This document shows, piece after piece, positions 8,886 to 16,407 of a DNA stretch of 53,208 bases (its first letter is position 1; each line of letters opens with the position of its first letter). The translations under genes were made by a program, and so were the position numbers. The notes beneath the pieces were generated by a model. It did no database searches and was not told where the DNA came from. It saw only the letters and a program-made list of their open reading frames with translations. The stretch is from Clostridium sp. (lineage in GTDB: Bacteria > Bacillota > Clostridia > Clostridiales > Clostridiaceae): NCBI RefSeq assembly GCF_021372645.1, contig NZ_JAJFUC010000094.1, positions 1 through 53,208 on the forward strand. The letters are read 5' to 3'.

Positions 8886-10088
8886 ATGTATAAGCTAACC
8901 TATGAGGATTTAATACTTTTAGATAATTTAATATACTTAGAATGGGATGCTAAAGAAGATGAAGAACTTATAAATATTGTATATAATATATTGACTAATG
9001 AAGAACTTAATGAGCTCATAAATAATATGGGAAATTGCACAATAAAATTGCCTAAAAGTGAATGGATAAATATATTAGATCAAATTAAAAATAAACCTAA
9101 TTTAAAAGAACTTAGAATTAAAAATGTATACAATTATAAAAGTGGAATGAGAGTTGCATGTTTTATAGATGGTGAAAATAATGCAACAGTAGTCTTTAGA
9201 GGAACAACTACAATAAAGGAATGGGAGGATAATGGTCAAGGAGCTTATGAATATGATACCATAGAGCAAATAGATGCCTTAAGTTATATAAATAACCTTG
9301 AGGTTAACAATATTACTGTAACTGGACATTCAAAGGGAGGGAATAAAGCTCAATATGTAACTGTTTTGTCTCCTAAAATAATTAAGTGTATATCAATTAA
9401 TGGACAAGGTTTTTCTAATGAATTTATAAACAAGTATAAAGATGAAATCAATAAAAATAAGTCGAAAATAGTATGCATAAATTCAAAATATGATTATGTT
9501 AATTGTTTATTTAACTCAATTGCAGAAGAATGCCAGTATATACAAACAGAATTTCAAATTAATCCCCTAGATTATCACAAGGCTAATATACTTTTAGATG
9601 AAAATGGAGATTTAAGACAGAAAACAAATGAAGGAATATTTCCGAGGATAATCAAGTATTTTTCAACATCTCTTATATCAGATTTACCAGAAGACATACA
9701 AAATTTAGTTATTAATGGAATGATAGGGGTAATAGAATTAATTTTATGTAAGGGAGAAATTAAAGATAACATTTTAAAAATAGTAGGGGAACTTTTGATA
9801 ATGCTATGTTATGAAAATTGCTTTAATTATAAAGAAATTTTTAATATAAGTTATAAAGTGTTAGAAGCTTTAATTTTACCATTGTTATTTTGGGGAGAGT
9901 TTGTAAATTGGGAAGAAACTAAGTCCAAAGATCTTCTTAATAAAGTTATAGACGAAATAAATTTATTTGGAAATAGAATAATAAAAAAAATAGAGATTAT
10001 AGATAGCGAACAAACAAATTTAATTGATAGTGTTTCAAAGGCAATTACAAATCTGACTTTGAAACTTGAAAATGAAACTTTATTATAA
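8886..10088 (+). CDS. Lipase-like alpha/beta hydrolase, DUF2974 (Mbeg1-like) family
   Basis: This 400-residue protein has an alpha/beta-hydrolase core resembling class 3 lipases. VFRGTT (oxyanion region), the nucleophile elbow TGHSKGGNKA, a later Asp in SKYDYVN and a His in DYHKAN form a plausible Ser-Asp-His triad. The substrate is unknown. The C-terminal 140 residues are helical and carry no motif I recognise. No signal peptide is seen, so it is probably cytoplasmic or released in some other way. ATG 8886 is preceded by GGAGG at about 8877; the open frame from 8847 starts at a GTG lacking a better site. Confidence 0.72.
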   Translation: MYKLTYEDLILLDNLIYLEWDAKEDEELINIVYNILTNEELNELINNMGNCTIKLPKSEWINILDQIKNKPNLKELRIKNVYNYKSGMRVACFIDGENNATVVFRGTTTIKEWEDNGQGAYEYDTIEQIDALSYINNLEVNNITVTGHSKGGNKAQYVTVLSPKIIKCISINGQGFSNEFINKYKDEINKNKSKIVCINSKYDYVNCLFNSIAEECQYIQTEFQINPLDYHKANILLDENGDLRQKTNEGIFPRIIKYFSTSLISDLPEDIQNLVINGMIGVIELILCKGEIKDNILKIVGELLIMLCYENCFNYKEIFNISYKVLEALILPLLFWGEFVNWEETKSKDLLNKVIDEINLFGNRIIKKIEIIDSEQTNLIDSVSKAITNLTLKLENETLL

Positions 10089-10100
10089 TAATAAAAACTA

Positions 10101-10149
10101 GATCAGTAATTATTTTTTTGAATGTGCCTAAACAAAATAGTTACTGATC
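10101..10149 (+). terminator. Hairpin after the lipase-like gene, with a MITE-like end in its loop
   Basis: GATCAGTAATTATTTT (10101-10116) pairs fully with 10134-10149, allowing one G-T pair. The 17-base loop reads TTTGAATGTGCCTAAAC, whose reverse complement matches the left end of the MITE-like element at 3503. It can act as a transcript end, though the T-run sits inside the arm rather than after it. Confidence 0.45.
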
Positions 10150-10558
10150 ATTAACTTGGAAGAATGGGTAGCTTTATTGGTATTTATAAATAAAACATTT
10201 AATACATTACATTCAATTTTTGAACTTATATGTGATATGATATTTACTTTCTTTTTTTTAATCTTTCTTAGATTTAGATAATATTTCTTCTTTAAAATAT
10301 AACTCTACATCATCGTGTAAGGTCTTTTGATTTTCTCATTAGTTCTTTCATCTACTTTTTTTTGTCCTAAAACTAATTTATTTTCATTAGCCCATGCACT
10401 TACAACATGAATTGTAGACTTGTATTCTTAGTTTATTTCATATGCCTAAGTATTTCATTTTTTTATAAAATACTTTTAATATTTATATAATTAAAGTATT
10501 ATATTAAAAGAAAAGATTAAAGCTAATATACATAATATAAAAGAAACGGAGATAACAG
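10150..10558. other. Intergenic stretch with IS debris
   Basis: The 409-bp region between the lipase-like and metallophosphoesterase genes holds the ISAs1-type transposase remnant and, at about 10424-10450, another MITE-type end (TTTATTTCATATGCCTAAG). The last 100 bases are AT-rich with the promoter and GGAGAT ribosome site of the next gene. Confidence 0.5.
10260..10415 (-). pseudogene. Remnant of an ISAs1-family transposase
   Basis: Read leftward from 10415, one frame gives IHVVSAWANENKLVLGQ followed by KKVDERTNEK, which is the characteristic core of ISAs1-type DDE transposases (IH-VSAWA---LVLGQ-K-DEKSNEI). After a frame change near 10325 the neighbouring frame reads LHDDVELYFKEEIL, another conserved stretch that normally lies some way downstream. 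So the gene has lost its start, internal sequence, reading frame and end. It is non-functional. This region was too broken to appear as an open frame. Confidence 0.75.
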
Positions 10559-11398
10559 ATGATTAACATCCTAATAGTATTAGTAGCTTTTGCTATACTT
10601 TCTGGGCTAATATTTTTACAAAACACTTTAATAGAAGTATCTAAATATAAAATTAAAAGTGATAAAATTTCAAAAGAATTTAATAAATTTAAAATAGTTC
10701 ATTTATCAGATTTCCATAGCTATGGTTTTGGGAAAGATAATATTAAATTGATTGAAAAAATTAATAATGAGAATCCGAGTATTATTGTTATGACTGGAGA
10801 CATGGTTAATAAATATGATAGGAATTTTGAAAAATTTTTAAATTTAGCAAAAACTTTGAGCAAAAAGTATGATATATATTATATTATAGGAAATCATGAA
10901 ATAAGATTAAGAAACAATGATTTGGACTTTATTATACAAAAACTTAAAAAAATTGGGATTAAGGTATTGAGAGATGAAAAAATAACTATAATGAGAAAAA
11001 AAGATTTGATTAATATTTATGGACTTGATATTCCTCTTTCATATTATAAAATAAAAAATAGATCTTCTAATATAGAAGAAGTACTTAACGCAGTTCTTAA
11101 TAAATGTAATGAAAAAGAATATAACATTTTATTAGCACATAATCCGCTATATTTTGATGAATACATTAAGCATAATGTAGATTTAACTTTATCTGGTCAT
11201 GTTCATGGTGGAATGATAAGATTACCTTTTATAGGAGCATTGCTTTCACCAGAACGAAAATTCTTTCCTAAATATAGTAGTGGCGTGTATGAGGTAAATA
11301 ATAAAAAGCTTATTGTAAGCAGAGGTCTTGGACATAGCAAACCAGGAATAAGATTATTTAATAAGCGAGAAATAGTTAGTATAACTTTATTCTATTAA
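10559..11398 (+). CDS. Membrane-anchored metallophosphoesterase (YkuE/YaeI-like)
   Basis: This 279-residue protein has an N-terminal hydrophobic anchor (about residues 3-22) and a calcineurin-like phosphoesterase domain. The metal-binding motifs appear in order: HLSDFHS, MTGDMVN, IGNHE, LLAHNP and SGHVHGG. Related proteins cleave phosphodiester bonds of lipids or nucleotides at the membrane; the substrate here is unknown. The start ATG is preceded by GGAGAT. It is a single gene flanked by IS debris upstream and a tautomerase gene downstream, with no sign of an operon. Confidence 0.88.
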   Translation: MINILIVLVAFAILSGLIFLQNTLIEVSKYKIKSDKISKEFNKFKIVHLSDFHSYGFGKDNIKLIEKINNENPSIIVMTGDMVNKYDRNFEKFLNLAKTLSKKYDIYYIIGNHEIRLRNNDLDFIIQKLKKIGIKVLRDEKITIMRKKDLINIYGLDIPLSYYKIKNRSSNIEEVLNAVLNKCNEKEYNILLAHNPLYFDEYIKHNVDLTLSGHVHGGMIRLPFIGALLSPERKFFPKYSSGVYEVNNKKLIVSRGLGHSKPGIRLFNKREIVSITLFY

Positions 11399-11590
11399 GA
11401 AAATAGATAATGGTATATAATAAGGTTATAAACAAATTATGAAAAATATTAAAAGCAAAATAATAATTTATTGAAGAAAAACAATACAAAATAAGGAATG
11501 AGATTTACAGAAGAAATTATATTATTTATAAAATATATAATTACTAATAAGTAAAAAGTTATTAATTAACGTTAGAAAGGGGATTATTAC

Positions 11591-11935
11591 ATGCCATTTA
11601 TAGGATCTAAAATAACAGTAAAAACTTCAAAAGAAAAAGAAGAAACAATAAAGAAAAGACTAGGTGAAGCAATAAAATTAATTCCAGGAAAAAGTGAAAC
11701 ATTTTTAATGATTGGATTTGAAGATGAATATTCACTTTATTTAGGTGGAGAAAAATTAGAAAAAGGTGCTTTTATAGAGGTAAAAGTATTTGGAAAGGCA
11801 AGTAAAGAAGCTTTTTCTGCATTAACTAAAGAAATTTGTAGTATTTATGAAGAAGAATTACAAATACCACAAAATAAAATATATGTTAAATATGAGGAAG
11901 TTGACAATTGGGGATGGAATGGAAGTAATTTTTAA
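11591..11935 (+). CDS. MIF-like tautomerase
   Basis: This 114-residue protein belongs to the macrophage migration inhibitory factor branch of the tautomerase superfamily. The N-terminal Pro that acts as catalytic base is residue 2 (MPFIGSK), exposed after Met removal, and the C-terminal motif NWGWNGSNF matches the MIF family. Expected activity is keto-enol tautomerisation of phenylpyruvate-like compounds in the cytoplasm as a trimer. The physiological substrate in bacteria is not known. A strong AAAGGGG site precedes the ATG. Confidence 0.88.
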   Translation: MPFIGSKITVKTSKEKEETIKKRLGEAIKLIPGKSETFLMIGFEDEYSLYLGGEKLEKGAFIEVKVFGKASKEAFSALTKEICSIYEEELQIPQNKIYVKYEEVDNWGWNGSNF

Positions 11936-12320
11936 GTGAAATATTATGCTAAATATGAATTTTTAGTATAATTTTTATTAATAAAAAGATAAAACTGTAG
12001 AATAATATAGCTAATCATATATAATTAACTAAGCTGTGTTTAGAATGAGAACTCTATGATAAATAAAAAAATCATAGAGTTCTCATTGTTTATCTAGAAA
12101 AAATTAAAGATAATATTAAAAAATATAATATTTTTTAATATTATGGGGAAAATATATTTAAGCTCATGAAAAGTGAACTTTTTTAGGTAAAATTTTATAT
12201 TTTATTTGAAATTAGTTGAACTTTTAGAGTGATAAAGTTCTTAGGTCATGTCTAAATGGATGTGAGTGTTAGAACTTCCATATATCAGATAAAATTTAAT
12301 TTTTAAAGGAGGAATTATAA
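11936..12320. other. Intergenic stretch with two hairpins
   Basis: This 385-bp stretch holds the terminator at 12044-12090 and a second AT-only hairpin around 12112-12145 (AATATTAAAAAATATAAT...). The last 140 bases lead into the small membrane protein gene. No gene was seen; a short reverse open frame over 12241-12429 overlaps the real gene and has no ribosome site. Confidence 0.5.
12044..12090. terminator. Terminator after the tautomerase gene
   Basis: A perfect 17-bp stem (12044-12060 with 12071-12087) around a 10-base A-rich loop. It is followed by a modest T-containing tract. Confidence 0.75.
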
Positions 12321-12698
12321 ATGGCACATCACAAAGAAAATTCAATAAGAGAACATTCTGGCGGTAAAAGTATTTGGGGTTGGTTAGGAAGGTTAGTATT
12401 AACTGCAGTAATTTTGGGAATAGCATCATTTTTTACACCGGGTTTTAGCATTAATGGATTATGGTCATATTTATTAGCTGCACTTGTAATAAGTGTAATA
12501 GATTATTTAGTTGAATCATTTATGGGAGTTGACGCATCACCTTTTGGAAAGGGAATAAAAGGATTTATTATTGCTGCTGTAATATTATATATAACACAAT
12601 TTTTTGTTCCCAATATGAGCGTATCTATATTTGGTGCATTGTTAGCAGCATTAGCAATTGGAATAATAGATGCAATAATTCCTGGTAGAGCAATGTAA
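12321..12698 (+). CDS. Small four-helix membrane protein, Phage_holin_4_2/YvlD family
   Basis: This 125-residue protein has a short charged N-terminus (residues 1-20) and about four hydrophobic helices. The pattern of two similar halves, each with an FxPG/FVPN segment followed by an ALxIxxID segment, is that of the family named phage holin family 4_2 (B. subtilis YvlD). Despite the name these are chromosomal membrane proteins of unclear function, often linked to envelope stress. No phage genes are nearby, so a lysis role is unlikely. AAAGGAGG precedes the ATG. Confidence 0.8.
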   Translation: MAHHKENSIREHSGGKSIWGWLGRLVLTAVILGIASFFTPGFSINGLWSYLLAALVISVIDYLVESFMGVDASPFGKGIKGFIIAAVILYITQFFVPNMSVSIFGALLAALAIGIIDAIIPGRAM

Positions 12699-12726
12699 TT
12701 ATAACTTTTAATATTTGAGTAAAAAT

Positions 12727-12752
12727 TAGGGGTGATTATATAATCACCCCTA
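12727..12752. terminator. Palindromic terminator after the YvlD-like gene
   Basis: A perfect 26-base palindrome centred on GGGGTGATTATATAATCACC. The following tract is A/T mixed rather than a clean T-run, so strength is uncertain. Confidence 0.6.
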
Positions 12753-12921
12753 TAAAAATAAAAATTTTTATATACTTCATAATTAGAAACGATACTAAAC
12801 AAACTGGTGAAACATTATTGGTACAAATTAGTTGCATTGTTAATCAGTTTTAACCTTTTCATCATCGGCTGTTAAAGGATGCTATAAGTAAGAAATTAAA
12901 CAATCATTAAAAAATATATTA

Positions 12922-12950
12922 TTGACAAAATTTATACAATAATATATTAT
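12922..12950 (+). promoter_or_regulatory. Promoter of the valS leader
   Basis: TTGACA (12922-12927) and TATTAT (12945-12950) are separated by 17 bases, close to the housekeeping consensus. The palindromic repeat begins at 12951, directly after the -10 box, so the transcript should start inside the repeat. Confidence 0.75.
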
Positions 12951-13020
12951 AAGTGAAAGTCCAAATTTTAATTTGGCCACTCGAACTTACTCAGCGAACG
13001 CATGTGAGTCGAGTTTCATA
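12951..13020. repeat. Palindromic repeat copy at the 5' end of the valS leader
   Basis: About 70 bp matching the repeat at 16446 and 23563: AAGTGAAAGTCCAAATT, then ACTCAGCGAACGCATGTGAG, then GAGTTTCAT. It can form two hairpins, one from CCAAATT/AATTTGG and one around ACTCAGCG. Its position makes it the first transcribed part of the T-box RNA. Confidence 0.75.
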
Positions 13021-13037
13021 TATTAAATTAATAAATT

Positions 13038-13361
13038 AAAAGCAATGAAAAAGAGGAGTAAAAACCTAAAAGCATTTTAGGAAACTCACTCAGACGAGTT
13101 GAGGAGTACAGTTTTTTTATCTAAATCATAGATTTAGAAAGAAATAGTAAGAGAGAGGGAGTAGCTGAAAACCCTTATGCTGAAAGTTTTGAAGGTAGCT
13201 TTTGAGCTTCTTTAGTGAAATTAATAGTAGCTAAAGACGGTTTGTCTAAATCGTTATTTAAATTAAGAGTCCATAAGAGCATATATACTTGGATTTAATG
13301 CTTATGTGGAAATAAAGGTGGTACCGCGAGTCTTCGTCCTTTTTGTGATGAAGGCTCTTTT
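13038..13361 (+). promoter_or_regulatory. T-box leader controlling valS (valine tRNA sensor)
   Basis: A T-box RNA reads uncharged tRNA and switches between terminator and antiterminator. The invariant core AAAGGTGGTACCGCG is at 13315-13328. Stem I features are visible: GAGGAGTA near 13054, AGAGAG near 13150, and a specifier region GAAG-GTA-GC near 13191 with GTA (valine) at 13195-13197 followed by a purine and TTTGAG. Stem III is TCCATAAG/CTTATGTGGA near 13269-13310. Stem I contains extra hairpins at 13064-13140, including CTAAATCATAGATTTAG, which resembles an arm of the palindromic repeat. Specifier and product agree. Confidence 0.92.
13328..13361 (+). terminator. T-box-controlled terminator before valS
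   Basis: GAGTCTTCGTC (13328-13338) pairs along its whole length with GATGAAGGCTC (13347-13357), followed by TTTT. The left arm overlaps the sequence used by the antiterminator with the GGTACC bulge, as usual for T-boxes. Confidence 0.9.
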
Positions 13362-13380
13362 GGCGTTGAGAATCCAAATG

Positions 13381-13490
13381 TGAGAGTCCGAATTTTATAT
13401 TGGGCGCCTTGAACTTTCCCTTTGTGAGCATCTTGTATTTGGTTATTCGAAAGCCCCAAAAATGAACGTATGTGAGTCGGGTTTCCTTTA
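13381..13490. repeat. Interrupted palindromic repeat copy between T-box terminator and valS
   Basis: The start (GAGAGTCCGAATTTTATATT) resembles the copy at 12951, and the end (GAACGTATGTGAGTCGGGTTT) matches the repeat's 3' half. About 45-50 bases of unrelated sequence separate the halves. It lies in the 218-base gap between the leader terminator and the valS start. Confidence 0.6.
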
Positions 13491-13579
13491 TAAAAGATAT
13501 ATATAACTAAGTTCAACTAAAATTTGTTCATTTATTGTGAATTGTACATTGAGTAAATTAAAAGCTTGGAGGAATGAAA

Positions 13580-16222
13580 ATGTTAGAAATTAAAAACATA
13601 TCAACTACATATGATCCAAAAGAATTTGAAGATAGGATTTATAAAAATTGGGAAGAAAAAGGTTATTTTACACCAGTAATTGATAAAAGCAAAAAACCTT
13701 ATACAATAATTATGCCGCCACCAAACATAACTGGTGAGCTTCACTTAGGTCATGCATTTGATGATACTCTTCAAGATATGCTTATTAGATTTAAGAGAAT
13801 GCAAGGATATTGCACATTATGGTTACCAGGAGAAGACCATGCTTCTATTGCAACAGAAGTTAAAGTTGCCAATGAATTAGCTAAGCAAGGTTTAAATAAA
13901 AAAGAAATGGGAAGAGAAGCATTCCTTGAAAAAGTTTGGGAATGGAGTGATGAATACAGGGCAAAAATAAGAAATCAAGTTAAGAAACTCGGTGTATCAG
14001 CTGACTTTACAAGAGAAGCTTTTACAATGGATGAAAATCTTAGTGCTGCTGTAAAACATGTATTTGTCAAGCTTTATAATCAAGGCTTAATTTATCAAGG
14101 AAATAGAATAACTAACTGGTGTACTCATTGCCAAACTGCATTATCTGATGCAGAAATCGAATATGAAGAACAAGCAGGTCATTTCTGGCACATTAATTAT
14201 CCATTAGCTGATGGCTCTGGGGTTTTAGAAATTGCAACAACTAGACCTGAAACATTACTTGGAGATAGTGGTGTTGCTGTTAATCCTAATGATGAAAGAT
14301 ATAAGCACCTTATTGGTAAGACTGTAATATTACCATTAGTAAACAGAGAAATCCCGATAGTTGGAGATGACTATGTAGATTTAGAATTTGGTACTGGTGC
14401 TGTTAAAATGACTCCAGCTCATGATCCTAATGACTTTGAAGTTGGGAAAAGACATAACTTAGAAATTATTAGAGTTATGAATGACAAAGGTGTTATAAAC
14501 CACTTAGGCGGGAAATATCAAGGCTTAGATAGATACGAAGCTAGAAAAGCTATAGTTAAAGATTTAGAAGAGTTAGATCTTTTAGTTAAAATTAAAGATC
14601 ACTCTCATAATGTTGGAACTCATGATAGATGTGGTACTACAGTAGAACCAATAATATCAAAGCAATGGTATGTTAAAATGGAATCTTTAGCAAAACCAGC
14701 TGTAGAAGTAGTTAAGAATAAGAAAACTAAATTCGTTCCAGAAAGATTTGAGAAGACATACTTCAATTGGATGGAAAATATACAAGATTGGTGTATTTCA
14801 AGACAATTATGGTGGGGACATAGAATACCAGTTTTCTATTGTCAAGATTGTGGTGAAATAATGGTATTAGAAGAAGCACCAAAGACTTGTACTAAATGTG
14901 GATCTAGTAATATAGAACAAGACAAAGATGTATTAGATACATGGTTCTCTTCAGCATTATGGCCTTTCTCAACACTTGGTTGGCCAAATAAAACAGAAGA
15001 TTTAGACTATTTCTACCCAACAAGTACATTAGTTACTGGGCATGATATTATATTCTTCTGGGTTGCTAGAATGATATTCTCAGGACTTCATTGTATGGAT
15101 GAAACTCCATTTGATACAGTGCTTATTCATGGTCTTATAAGAGATTCTGAAGGAAGAAAAATGAGTAAATCCTTAGGGAATGGTGTTAATCCATTGGAAG
15201 TTATAGACACTTATGGTGCTGATGCTTTAAGATTTATGATAGCTACTGGTAATGCACCAGGAAATGATATGAGATATTATCCAGAAAGAGTTGAAGCTTC
15301 AAGAAACTTTGCTAATAAGATCTGGAATGCTTCAAGATTTGTTATGATGAATCTTGATAAAGAAATTATGAATAAATACAAAGACTGCAAAGAATACTCT
15401 TTAGCTGACAAGTGGATTTTATCAGAAATGAATACAGTAGTAAAAGAAGTTACAGAAAACATGGATAAATTTGAACTTGGAATTGCTATGCAAAAAGTTA
15501 ATGACTTTATGTGGACTGAATTCTGTGACTGGTATATAGAACTTGTTAAGCCAGTGTTCTATGGTGATGATGAAAAAGCTAAAGGAATAGTTTACAATGT
15601 ATTAAATACTGTATTAATTACAGGATTAAAATTATTACATCCAGCTATGCCATTTATAACAGAAGAAATATTTACTCATTTAAGTGATGAAGAAACAATA
15701 ACAACTTCAGCTTGGCCAGAATTTGATGAAGCTTTAGTAAGTAAAGACTCTGAAAATGATATGGCATATATAATTGAAGCAATAAAAGGATTAAGAAATG
15801 TAAGAGCTGAAATGAATGTACCACCATCTAGAAAAGCTAAAGTAATTTGTTATATTGCAGAAGATGCTAAGAAAGCATTTAATGCAGGAAGTGCATATAT
15901 AGAAAAATTAGCTTCAGCTTCAGAAGTTGAGTTTATAGATGATAAAGTTAATGTTCCTGGTAATGCAGTTTCATTAGTAGTTAAGGGTGGAGAATTATTT
16001 ATGCCATTACTTGACCTAGTAGATAGAGAAAAAGAATTAGATAGATTAAATAAAGAAGTTAAAAAGCTAGAAGGCGAAATTGATAGAATAGACAAGAAAC
16101 TAGGAAATCAAGGATTTGTAGCTAAAGCACCAGCAGCAGTTATAGATGCAGAAAAAGAAAAAAGAGTAAAATATGTAGAGATGCTTGAAGCTGTAAAAGT
16201 TAGAATTGACGCTTTAAACTAA
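13580..16222 (+). CDS. valS: Valyl-tRNA synthetase
   Basis: This 880-residue class I synthetase charges tRNA-Val with valine in the cytoplasm. The HIGH-type motif is [14 protein letters not shown] (about residue 48), a zinc-binding CxxC pair lies near residues 430-445, and the KMSKS motif [11 protein letters not shown] is near residue 530. The C-terminal coiled-coil arm, typical of ValRS, is present (about 815-880). I start at ATG 13580 because GGAGG ends 7 bases before it; an in-frame ATG at 13574 is too close. Expression is controlled by the T-box leader upstream. Length and motifs are complete. Confidence 0.97.
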   Translation: MLEIKNISTTYDPKEFEDRIYKNWEEKGYFTPVIDKSKKPYTIIMPPPNITGELHLGHAFDDTLQDMLIRFKRMQGYCTLWLPGEDHASIATEVKVANELAKQGLNKKEMGREAFLEKVWEWSDEYRAKIRNQVKKLGVSADFTREAFTMDENLSAAVKHVFVKLYNQGLIYQGNRITNWCTHCQTALSDAEIEYEEQAGHFWHINYPLADGSGVLEIATTRPETLLGDSGVAVNPNDERYKHLIGKTVILPLVNREIPIVGDDYVDLEFGTGAVKMTPAHDPNDFEVGKRHNLEIIRVMNDKGVINHLGGKYQGLDRYEARKAIVKDLEELDLLVKIKDHSHNVGTHDRCGTTVEPIISKQWYVKMESLAKPAVEVVKNKKTKFVPERFEKTYFNWMENIQDWCISRQLWWGHRIPVFYCQDCGEIMVLEEAPKTCTKCGSSNIEQDKDVLDTWFSSALWPFSTLGWPNKTEDLDYFYPTSTLVTGHDIIFFWVARMIFSGLHCMDETPFDTVLIHGLIRDSEGRKMSKSLGNGVNPLEVIDTYGADALRFMIATGNAPGNDMRYYPERVEASRNFANKIWNASRFVMMNLDKEIMNKYKDCKEYSLADKWILSEMNTVVKEVTENMDKFELGIAMQKVNDFMWTEFCDWYIELVKPVFYGDDEKAKGIVYNVLNTVLITGLKLLHPAMPFITEEIFTHLSDEETITTSAWPEFDEALVSKDSENDMAYIIEAIKGLRNVRAEMNVPPSRKAKVICYIAEDAKKAFNAGSAYIEKLASASEVEFIDDKVNVPGNAVSLVVKGGELFMPLLDLVDREKELDRLNKEVKKLEGEIDRIDKKLGNQGFVAKAPAAVIDAEKEKRVKYVEMLEAVKVRIDALN

Positions 16223-16238
16223 ATATTATGATAGTTAG

Positions 16239-16283
16239 AAAAAGATATTACTAGATAATTAATTCTGGTAATGTCTTTTTTTA
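16239..16283 (+). terminator. Terminator of valS
   Basis: A 16-bp stem with G-T pairs (16239-16254 with 16265-16280) around a 10-base loop, ending in a run of T. Confidence 0.88.
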
Positions 16284-16407
16284 TGCTTATTTTTTTAGTT
16301 TACAATTCCTAAAATATGGTAATAATGAAAAATAATTCACAATAAATATAATATTAAAGATAAAGTTATGTTAATAAAAATAATATTACCATTAAAAATA
16401 AACTAAG

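Noticed and set aside
12321-12698. Phage holin as sign of a prophage
   Set aside because: The family name is misleading; no other phage gene is in the window and the gene has its own promoter-terminator context.
13295-13516. Reverse 73-residue open frame over the valS leader
   Set aside because: It lies across the T-box core and terminator and has no ribosome site; it is a by-product of the structured leader.
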